Shown: in pieces, positions 55,803-63,087 of the stretch
How positions within the stretch are numbered: position 1 is the stretch's first letter
Layout of the letters: each line of letters starts with the position of its first letter
DNA from: Salipaludibacillus neizhouensis
GTDB taxonomy: Bacteria > Bacillota > Bacilli > Bacillales > Salisediminibacteriaceae
Reading direction: 5' to 3'
Assembly (NCBI RefSeq): GCF_002886185.1
Contig: NZ_KZ614147.1
Span: forward strand, 1,027,187 to 1,091,186
Length of the DNA: 64,000 bases
Made by a program: the position numbers and the translations under genes
Notes under the pieces: model-generated
Told to the model about the DNA's origin: nothing
Seen by the model: only the letters and a program-made list of their open reading frames with translations
Database searches by the model: none

Positions 55803-57125
55803 TTAATGAGGTTTGAAGCTTTCGCTATGGTTCGTAGCTTTCGCAAGAGACTCTAAATCTTTATTAATATAGCGCCTGTCTAATGAAAGTAAAGATTCTT
55901 TGGAAACTCCTTCATTAATATACATTCCTAGTTCCCAAACTTTCTCTTTTATAGGCTTTGAATTGTTTTCTGCAACAAGTGTCAATGCTTTAATGACGGC
56001 AATTAACACAGAGATGTCTGAAAAACTGTTTCGGACGATTTGATAAAAACTTCTATTCAGATAGTGTGTAAAATCTGGTTTTGCCCAGATTACTCGGAGG
56101 TTTTTATTACGGTCATGATGAAATGACTCGGGTAAATGTTTACTTCCGAGTTTATTTAAAATTCTTCCTAAGTTATTAATGCAATTAATCGCTGTGTAAG
56201 GATCGTTCATACTAGGCGATAAAGCCCTGAGAGCAATTTCAACAATTTTTGTGATATCAAATTCAATATTTTCAACGGACGCTAATTTTGTACTGATAGA
56301 AAAATATTTTTCATACTTTTCAAAAGACTTGTTGGTAGTTGCCCAAACAGAAAGAATAGAAATGTCAGGATTTACGTATTCACCAACGAGCCGTTCCAAA
56401 CGAATGATACAATCATCTTTCTCTGCTTGTTTGACGAGCTTATTAATATGAATATTTCTAATATAGCCAGCTTTATTAGCGTGTATTTTTAGGGGAGTCA
56501 TATGCTTTATTTCTTCGGATTCCCAATCTTCCCAAGGAGCATCTTTGTGGAATTCTTTTTCATTTAGAAGCTGAGTATCTATTTTTTTCATAACACCAAG
56601 AGTGATATTATGGATTAAGTTACTAACTTGAATCCAATTCGAGGTGTGATGAATAAAGAAAACAAACACCATTAAACAGACGATGGCTAAAAAAACAGCA
56701 AAGACAGGAACAAAAAAGTGTGTGGCTATTTCTGATTCTTTTAAAAAGAGAAGTACTAGAATGGAGTAGACAAAACCTCCGACAAACACTCCTAAAACTT
56801 GTTGTGTACTGGTATTCGTTATGAAATTTTGAAGAGTCCTTGGGGAGAATTCAGACAGAAAAGTTGTGAGAACGACTAAAATCATTGAAAATGTAATGGT
56901 AGTCATCGTGAGTAAAGAAGCAGAAATAGAGCTCAAAATTAAACGAGCCAAGTCAATGTCAGTTAATAAAATTTGTGGAATTAGATCATTAATATCTGTG
57001 TGATTCATCATAATAACATCTACTTTAAGACTTACAAGGGCTAAGATAATAGCAAATATAGCGTAAACCAGAGGAATACACCAAAAACTCGATTTCATCT
57101 TCAATAACAAAGCTGATAATGACAT
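55803..57125 (-). CDS. DUF2254 membrane protein
   Basis: A 440-residue protein with four N-terminal hydrophobic segments (about residues 10-160) and a large cytoplasmic part. Family blocks are DIDLARLILSSISASLLTMTTITFSMILVVLT, FSPRTLQNFITNTSTQQVLGVFVGGFVYSI and IVEIALRALSPSMNDPYTAINCINNL. DUF2254 proteins are widespread and uncharacterised. I use the ATG at 57125; a GTG codon directly before it is also in frame, and AGGTATCGGTG is the only ribosome-site-like stretch. No operon partner. Confidence 0.85.
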   Translation of the reverse strand: MSLSALLLKMKSSFWCIPLVYAIFAIILALVSLKVDVIMMNHTDINDLIPQILLTDIDLARLILSSISASLLTMTTITFSMILVVLTTFLSEFSPRTLQNFITNTSTQQVLGVFVGGFVYSILVLLFLKESEIATHFFVPVFAVFLAIVCLMVFVFFIHHTSNWIQVSNLIHNITLGVMKKIDTQLLNEKEFHKDAPWEDWESEEIKHMTPLKIHANKAGYIRNIHINKLVKQAEKDDCIIRLERLVGEYVNPDISILSVWATTNKSFEKYEKYFSISTKLASVENIEFDITKIVEIALRALSPSMNDPYTAINCINNLGRILNKLGSKHLPESFHHDRNKNLRVIWAKPDFTHYLNRSFYQIVRNSFSDISVLIAVIKALTLVAENNSKPIKEKVWELGMYINEGVSKESLLSLDRRYINKDLESLAKATNHSESFKPH

Positions 57126-57211
57126 CACCGATACCTGCCCGATACATTGACGTACGTATAGTATTCGGTTTTTTTACTTTTTCTATTCTACTGAATTCTA
57201 GATGAGGGTAT

Positions 57212-57250
57212 AAAAAAGAACCCATTAGGCTAGAAAAGTTTCAAGGGTTC
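57212..57250 (-). terminator. Terminator of the small minus-strand gene
   Basis: On the minus strand GAACCC and GGGTTC flank a 21-base loop and are followed by TTTTTT. Confidence 0.7.
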
Positions 57251-57297
57251 CCTCTGACTACTTATTTAGATTGTTTTAATCAAAGTTTAAAGAATTT

Positions 57298-57582
57298 TTA
57301 ACCTAAAAACTCTTCGTTTTTGCTATAGAAATCCATAAGACTTTTACCAAGGATTTCTCGATCCCCCATGTGAGTTAAATAAGGATAAAGATAACTGTGA
57401 TGTTGTTTGGAATGGATGATTCGTTCATCATTTTCTACTATAAGCTCTAAATCGGGTGCTCCTCTAGTAAGTAACGTAGCTGCGGAATAATATGTTTTCC
57501 CACTTGTATCCTTTAATGGGATATCTAAAACAACTACGACTCCTTCTTGGCTTTCATGTTTATAAACTAGTAATCTTGCCAT
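57298..57582 (-). CDS. Hypothetical protein, 94 residues
   Basis: I do not recognise this protein. It begins MARLLVYKHESQEGVVVVLDIP and contains GKTYYSAATLLTRGAPDLEL, DERIIHSKQHHSYLYPYLTH and a charged end. It is soluble, without signal peptide or membrane segment, and looks like a compact alpha-beta domain. AGGTGAAGGTTAAACC precedes the ATG. It is a single gene with its own terminator, downstream of the agr-type operon and on the same strand, but separated from it by a terminator. Confidence 0.7.
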   Translation of the reverse strand: MARLLVYKHESQEGVVVVLDIPLKDTSGKTYYSAATLLTRGAPDLELIVENDERIIHSKQHHSYLYPYLTHMGDREILGKSLMDFYSKNEEFLG

Positions 57583-57812
57583 GGTTTAACCTTCACCTTA
57601 GCTTTCTATATTATATTTTGTAGTTATATATATCTATATGTAAAATTCATGTATAAACTTGATGATTACATTATACCTAACAAATAGGAATATTGATACT
57701 TATATAGCTTAATATATAGATAAAAAGACTCTTATATTGTAAAAAGTATCTTAAATAAATGTTAAATAGTACTATAATAGGGATCGGGTAGATATGTAAG
57801 CCGCATTCCTAT

Positions 57813-57859
57813 GAAAAAAAGCTTCAGAAAAATTAAAATAAATTTTTCTGAAGCCTTTT
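57813..57859. terminator. Terminator of the agr-type operon
   Basis: GCTTCAGAAAAATT and AATTTTTCTGAAGC pair perfectly, with a T7 run on the minus strand and TTTT on the plus strand. It closes the operon just after the peptide gene. Confidence 0.9.
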
Positions 57860-57877
57860 AAAATTGTAAACTAGTAT

Positions 57878-58000
57878 TTACTTTGAGACTCTAAGACTTT
57901 TAGGAATTTTTGGAACATGGACGAGCGGACTAGAGGCACTAACAAAAACGGTAGACAACTGACGAGTCATACTTGATAACACTTTAGCTGTTTTTCTCAT
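57878..58000 (-). CDS. agrD: AgrD-like autoinducer prepeptide with serine in place of cysteine
   Basis: A 40-residue prepeptide gene overlapping the 3' end of agrB by 17 bases, with AAAGGGGGTGATAATC before its ATG. It has the three-part AgrD plan: an amphipathic leader (RKTAKVLSSMTRQLSTVFV), a short core (SASSPLVHV) and a C-terminal recognition tail (PKIPKSLRVSK) whose P-x-x-P-x-x-L pattern is usual in AgrD and cyclic-lactone autoinducers. There is no Cys, so ring closure would use Ser21, Ser23 or Ser24, as in the serine lactone GBAP of the enterococcal Fsr system. AgrB would cut after the core. The peptide identity is inferred from position and pattern. Confidence 0.78.
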   Translation of the reverse strand: MRKTAKVLSSMTRQLSTVFVSASSPLVHVPKIPKSLRVSK

Positions 58001-58574
58001 GATTATCACCCCCTTTCAAGGTAAGAATATTTATTTTGGAAATGAAATTAATACCATAGGGAGTCAGCAATAATGATTGAAGTAGTGCACCTAGAATAAG
58101 TCCTGGTTGATGGAAGAAATGAAAGAACAATAAAGATAAGGCTAACCATAAATAGGCCAGTTGTTTCTTTTTAAATTCCCATTCTTTTGAGTGAGTCACT
58201 TGGTGAGGTTCATAATAGGGGGCATAAATGATAACTAACAAAACGATTATGATCAGATAAGTATAAATAAGAATAGAAGATATCGGGAAAAAGCTAAAGG
58301 CTAAAATTATTAAAATACTGGTTAATGAGCAAGCGAGTGAATGATCTAAATGAGCACCACCAGTTAACATGCGTAATACCATAAAGGAAACGGCCACTTG
58401 CAAGAGAATAAATAAGTGGTCTAATAAGAACCCAGTAATGAAAAGCAGGAGAAACGTAAATAGTAAGTTAAATATAATGGTGAAGCCAAAGACTAATACT
58501 TCTACAGAATCAGTTTCATCGGGATTGATTCTTTTAATCAAGTCTGCGAACAAAATAGCCCATCTTTCAAACAT
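57984..58574 (-). CDS. agrB: AgrB family membrane peptidase
   Basis: A 196-residue membrane cysteine peptidase expected to cut and cyclise the AgrD-like peptide. It starts MFERWAILFADLIKRINPDETD; several hydrophobic helices follow. Arg68, His75 (TGGAH) and Cys82 (SLAC) match in spacing the essential Arg70, His77 and Cys84 of S. aureus AgrB. I start at 58574 because GGGAGGAAACCTGC precedes that ATG and the length becomes normal; a longer in-frame start at 58739 has no ribosome site and adds an unrelated 55-residue stretch. The gene follows the AgrC-like gene after 183 bases and overlaps agrD. Confidence 0.9.
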   Translation of the reverse strand: MFERWAILFADLIKRINPDETDSVEVLVFGFTIIFNLLFTFLLLFITGFLLDHLFILLQVAVSFMVLRMLTGGAHLDHSLACSLTSILIILAFSFFPISSILIYTYLIIIVLLVIIYAPYYEPHQVTHSKEWEFKKKQLAYLWLALSLLFFHFFHQPGLILGALLQSLLLTPYGINFISKINILTLKGGDNHEKNS

Positions 58575-58757
58575 GCAGGTTTCCTCCCTTAATATTTTAT
58601 GAGATTGAGAGCAACGAGTGATGTATTGGAATTCAAACGATACATAAACGAAATCTGGTAATTCATAAAACGTAAGGGAGTGGTTTTCTAAAGCCTCTGT
58701 TAAATCCTGTTGTTGTAATGTTACGAATTCACCCATCAAAAAATCTTAAGGAAGAAG

Positions 58758-60038
58758 TTAAACAAAGGAGCAAATTATAGTTAGTTTAACTGGGTTTAAT
58801 TCATAGTCAATTTTCGCATTGTCTTGTTTAAATAAGGTAATCGCATCAATAATCTTTAAATTGGATGATGTCTGTGCATCAACATCGCATGTAATCAGAA
58901 ATTCCATTTCTTGTTCGCGAATACTGATATGGAATTCAATCTTTTTATCAATGGATGAGGGTGTTTGATAGAGAACGAATAAAAGTTCATCCATAATGAT
59001 ATTCAAATATTTAATTTGCCTTAATGTAATCCGGCTGTTGTCTGATTCAATATTGGCCGAAACAAAGATGATTATGCCAAATAGTCTAGCTAAGCGACGT
59101 TTGTTAATTAACAGAGCATACAGAAGTTCGTCTAAACCTTCCAAACCTTTTCTAAGATCATTTTTGGTCGTCCAAGCTGGTGACGCTGTAAAGTTTTGTT
59201 CTTTTTCTATAAATGCTTTGATAGATTGAATGGAATTATCTTTTTCTGTTAGCTTTAAAATTGCATTGTTACGAACTTCCTTCTCTCTTACTAGTTTTTC
59301 AATAATTGTACTTGCTTGTTGATCTTGATCTAAAAATATTTTTTTGGCTTCCATCAGTCGCTTCGTTTGAAATTGAGTGTACAGGATATGATATCCAGAC
59401 ATAATGATAAAGATCACGATAATGCATAATAAAACGAGTGTGTCTCTTATCACTAATTCACCTTCCACTAATACAAAAGCCGCTAGGCAAATAAATACAT
59501 AAGTAAGTACAGAAAGAGTAATGATGATATTTCTAAGTCTTTTTGTGAGATTAGGTTCTCTTAAGTGAACCCTTAATTCATCCAAATAATACGTGTATTT
59601 ACTTAAGAGATAGCATAGCGAAACTGTAATTATTATTGTGAGGATTTGTAAAATAACTGGTAGGGATAGATTTGAAAATATAATGTCAAAATAACTGAAA
59701 TTGGAAAGGGACATCATCATTTCCGCAATTAAAAGTTGAATGAAAATATAAAATCCGTAGCCTATCCCAGTGATAACGAACATTTCAAGATAATTTACTC
59801 GGAAAAATTGTTTGACTAATACCATTAATAATAAGATTTGTAATGCGATAATGACTGCTATTGGCAAGGGAGTATATCGTATTACTACCGCAAACAGGCT
59901 CATGATTAGTGCAATGAGAATAATTCTTTTTATATACTTTCGATAGAAATAACCTAGTAAAATTACGGGAAGGGATAGTAGGGTTATCCATTCCATAATA
60001 GAAACGACATTTTTAATTATAAAGTACAAAGCATTCAC
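58758..60038 (-). CDS. AgrC-like 7-TM membrane sensor without kinase motifs
   Basis: A 426-residue protein. Residues about 5-225 contain seven hydrophobic segments in the arrangement of AgrC-type peptide sensors, and the C-terminal half (about 230-426) looks like a cytoplasmic dimerisation helix plus an ATPase-like fold (KYLNIIMDELLFVLYQTP, KIEFHISIREQEMEFLITCD). The expected phospho-acceptor His, the Asn of the N-box and the Gly-rich ATP-binding boxes are all missing. It is therefore a probable pseudokinase receptor. The GTG start is 27 bases after the histidine-kinase stop with only a weak ribosome site, suggesting coupled translation. Signalling would need the separate kinase upstream. Confidence 0.7.
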   Translation of the reverse strand: MNALYFIIKNVVSIMEWITLLSLPVILLGYFYRKYIKRIILIALIMSLFAVVIRYTPLPIAVIIALQILLLMVLVKQFFRVNYLEMFVITGIGYGFYIFIQLLIAEMMMSLSNFSYFDIIFSNLSLPVILQILTIIITVSLCYLLSKYTYYLDELRVHLREPNLTKRLRNIIITLSVLTYVFICLAAFVLVEGELVIRDTLVLLCIIVIFIIMSGYHILYTQFQTKRLMEAKKIFLDQDQQASTIIEKLVREKEVRNNAILKLTEKDNSIQSIKAFIEKEQNFTASPAWTTKNDLRKGLEGLDELLYALLINKRRLARLFGIIIFVSANIESDNSRITLRQIKYLNIIMDELLFVLYQTPSSIDKKIEFHISIREQEMEFLITCDVDAQTSSNLKIIDAITLFKQDNAKIDYELNPVKLTIICSFV

Positions 60039-60065
60039 CAGATTTCTTTTGAAGACATAGGGGAA

Positions 60066-60869
60066 TTAATTCCTGTAATACGTATGCTTACTCGCTGGCA
60101 ATCTCATAATAACGTGTGTACCTGTCTGTTTTTGATGATTTTTAATTTCAAGCGTTCCATTTAAAGTCTCGATAATAGCCTTGCAGATTGGTAACCCTAT
60201 ACCGGTTCCTTCATCTTTTGTTGTATAAAAAGGAAAGAAGATTTGATCAATATGCTCCTCAGCTATCCCGGGACCATTATCGGAAATATTGATATATACA
60301 TAGTCTTCGTTTTTAGTTAACGTGATATCAATTTTTCCTTTGTTGTTCTCGAAGGCTTCTATAGAATTATTGAACATGTTTGTAAGAACTCGTTCAAACC
60401 GTGTCTCATTCCCGGTAATATATGTTTCATCTGTTGTTTGTGCGCTAAAGGAAACGTTGTCGAAGGATTGATTCATTTCAAATAGACGAATCACTTTATT
60501 TATGCTTAATTTAACATCAATGATAGATAGATTATCCTGATGCAGATGGGTATTCGATAAACTTAACAACTCCTGTATTAAAAGCTCCATTTTTACGGCT
60601 TCATCTTTAATGATAGAAATATAGTTTGAGACGTTAGGGTCGCCTTTTACTGTATCATCGCGCTCTAAAACCTGAGTGAATCCAATAATAGAAGTAAGTG
60701 GATTTCGAATTTCATGAGCGAAAAATGCAGACATTTTGCCAATTGCTTTGTGGTAGTCATCTGTCGATTGGTTGCCTTCTGTTTGATCGAATGACTTATC
60801 TTGATTTAATTCAATCTGAGTCTTTGTATTTCCGTTCTTAGTCGGTTGTTTCTTTAAAAAAGGCCACAC
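60066..60869 (-). CDS. Soluble histidine kinase resembling sporulation-type kinases
   Basis: A 267-residue kinase without membrane segments or sensor domain. After a polar 35-residue start it has the HisKA motif FFAHEIRNPLTSIIGFTQVL with His52, an N-box (FERVLTNMFNNSIEAF), G1 SDNGPGI, the F-box PFYTT and G2 GTGIGLPICK. The HisKA sequence is close to that of KinA-KinE and similar Bacillus kinases, which feed the Spo0F phosphorelay. GTG follows AGGAGTGTTGTA. It is the first gene of the operon with the AgrC-like protein, AgrB and the peptide. No response regulator is nearby, so its partner is elsewhere. TATAAT (minus strand) lies at 60943-60948. Confidence 0.87.
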   Translation of the reverse strand: MWPFLKKQPTKNGNTKTQIELNQDKSFDQTEGNQSTDDYHKAIGKMSAFFAHEIRNPLTSIIGFTQVLERDDTVKGDPNVSNYISIIKDEAVKMELLIQELLSLSNTHLHQDNLSIIDVKLSINKVIRLFEMNQSFDNVSFSAQTTDETYITGNETRFERVLTNMFNNSIEAFENNKGKIDITLTKNEDYVYINISDNGPGIAEEHIDQIFFPFYTTKDEGTGIGLPICKAIIETLNGTLEIKNHQKQTGTHVIMRLPASKHTYYRN

Positions 60870-60987
60870 ACTACAACACTCCTAGACAATAAGCACTACA
60901 ATCAAAAAGAGAAACGTTTATTTTAAATATTCCCTTTTATACATTATAGTGTAAAAAAACCGATAAAGTAACATGTATTTTGTACAA

Positions 60988-61023
60988 TAAAAAAAAGACA
61001 CCAAAGTTTTTAGGAAAGGTGTC
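60988..61023 (-). terminator. Terminator of the truncated PucR gene
   Basis: On the minus strand GACACC and GGTGTC are followed by T8. It separates this gene from the agr-type operon. Confidence 0.8.
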
Positions 61024-61037
61024 AGATCTAACTAAAC

Positions 61038-61910
61038 TTATTTCGTTGCTTTATTTTCCATAAGAGAACCAATAAACAGAGCAATTCGTAACCTGAGTGT
61101 TTCATCATCCTTTTTAAAATCAGTCCCCATCAGTTTCTCGCACTTTTTCATTCGATAAATAACCGTATTCCGATGTATATACATTTCTTTTGCTGTGTCG
61201 GAAATCTGGCAATTATTATTTAAATAGCTTGTTAACGTATTGACAAGGTCTTCTTTTTCCTTGTCCTGCGGATAAGCTAATTCCTTTAAAGACGATTTAT
61301 AAAACTCTTTTAACTTTTGCAGGGGAATAGTTTTGAATAACTCTGTCAGTTCTTTAATGCGATAGTTTTTAATAAATCTTTTTGTGTTTTCTCTATAGCC
61401 GGAGCGCAATGCGTCCACGGCTTCATGGAACACAGTGGGAAGGTCTGTCACTGTTTCTTTGTAATTACTGATCCCGAAGGATAACGAAGAATTCAACGTT
61501 TGAAAAATATCCAATTGAATGGCGGCAATCGTTTCTTGAACTTTTTGCTCCATCATTTCATCATAGAATTCAAAGCCTAATAAAATGATAAATAAATCAC
61601 CTTTTGTAAACAAAATACTATTTTCAAATTGACTACCTAACAAAGACTCAAGTAATTCATATATTCTATCCCGCTGGTGACTGATTTCTCTTTCCGTTTG
61701 CATAGGTGCAGGGTATAAATGAAAATCAGAAGCAGCATCCATTTTACAAGAAATGCATATATAGTGAAGCTTTTTATCAAGCTTGTATTCGCGACCTCTG
61801 TTTAGAATCTCCTCAGGTGAGACAACTTCCATTAAATCTGTAAAAAATTCATTTTTCAGTCTACGAGAATGTTCTTCAATCGCGTGTATTTTCATAAATT
61901 CAAGACCCAA
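61038..61910 (-). pseudogene. PucR family regulator lacking its N-terminal half
   Basis: The frame of 290 codons matches only the C-terminal part of PucR regulators: the linker MKIHAIEEHSRRLKNEFF, the degenerate GGDEF-like region and the helix-turn-helix (DTAKEMYIHRNTVIYRMKKCEKLMG). The sensor domain of about 240 residues is missing, and the sequence changes to pucG coding sequence of opposite orientation at about 61897-61902. By chance a TTG with GAGGTG upstream stands inside the pucG remnant, so a DNA-binding fragment could still be made. It is distinct from the intact PucR at 41408. Confidence 0.8.
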
Positions 61911-63038
61911 GCTTCACCTCGATGATGAATGAAACAATGGAGATGCTCCGGAAAGTTCTGCAAACAGGTAACGAGTGGGCTTTTTCCGTCGATGGGACTT
62001 CCCGGGCTGGTATAGAAGCAATGCTTTGCAGTATTATTGAAGAAAAAGATAAAGTTCTTATTCCGGGATTTGGACGATTCGGCTTTTTACTAGCAGAAAT
62101 AGCAGAGAGATGTGGAGCTGAGGTCTATTTTATGGAATGTGAATGGGGCGAAGTATTTGATCCTGAAACGGTTATTGCGGAAATAAAAAAAGTCCGGCCA
62201 AAGGTTGTGGCAATGGTTCATGGAGATACCTCAACTGGCCGAATGCAGCCATTAAAAAAGATAGGGCAAGCTTGTCGTGAAGCGGACGCACTTTTTGTCA
62301 TTGATGCGGTGGCAACTGTAGCAGGAACAGAAGTGAAAACAGATGAGTGGATGATTGATGGTTTGATTACGGGTACACAAAAATGTATTTCGGTTCCGTC
62401 AGGGATGGCACCTCTTACATACAATGACCGAATTGAAAAAGTTTTAGCACAACGAAAATCGATTGAAAAAGGTCTTGCTTCTTCACAAAAACTTTCGAAC
62501 GATTTAGGCAGGCGTATTCGCAGTAATTATTTGATTTAAGTCAACTGCAGGATTACTGGAGCCCAGCCCGGCTTAACCATCATACGGAAGCTACATCGAT
62601 GCTTTATGGATTATATGAAGGCTTAAGAGTCATTTTGGCGGAAGGATTGGAAGAACGGTTTAACCGTCACCGATTAAATGAAAAGGCACTAATGGCTGGA
62701 ATTGAAGCAATGGGGCTCTCGTTATTTGGAGATCCGGACTGCAAGCTGCCAACTGTAACATTGTGGTGATTCCAGAAGGGGTGGACGGAGATTCCGTCAG
62801 ATCGATGTTACTAGGGGAGTTTGGGATTGAAATTGCGAGTTCGTTTGGTCCGTTACACGGAAAAATTTGGCGAATCGGTACGATGGGCTATAGCTGTCAA
62901 AAGAGAAATATTCTTTTAACTTTAGCAGCGTTTGAAGCAGTGCTCATTCGGCATGACGTGAAGGTGAATACTGGTATGGGGGTGCAGGCAGCACTTAATG
63001 TGTATCAGCTAAAAGAAACTGTTGTAAATAACAGCTAG
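61901..63038 (+). pseudogene. pucG: PucG-like ureidoglycine/alanine-glyoxylate aminotransferase, 5'-truncated and frameshifted
   Basis: Three consecutive frames together match PucG, a PLP aminotransferase of purine (allantoin) breakdown. Homology begins abruptly at QDPSFTSMMNETMEMLR, so about 40 N-terminal residues are gone. Frame 1 holds FSVDGTSRAGIEAML, VHGDTSTGRMQPL and the PLP-Lys block GTQKCISVPSGMAP, ending IRSNYLI-stop at 62539. One missing base near 62530 moves reading to LQDYWSPARLNHHTEATSML, which stops at 62769; another near 62760 restores VVIPEGVDGDSVRSMLLGEF and IASSFGPLHGKIWRIGTMGY to the end. It cannot make an active enzyme. The truncation point coincides with that of the pucR remnant. 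Confidence 0.88.
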
Positions 63039-63049
63039 TTATAAGAGTG

Positions 63050-63086
63050 ACCCCACGTGAGAGAATTCTCACGTGGGCTATTTTTA
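63050..63086. terminator. Terminator between the pucG remnant and the right-edge gene
   Basis: CCCACGTGAGA and TCTCACGTGGG pair perfectly around GAAT, followed by CTATTTTT. It can serve both convergent genes. Confidence 0.85.
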
Positions 63087-63087
63087 G

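Noticed and set aside
58575-58739. 55-residue N-terminal extension of AgrB
   Set aside because: No ribosome site at the upstream start, and AgrB proteins normally begin at the MFERW position, which has a good site.
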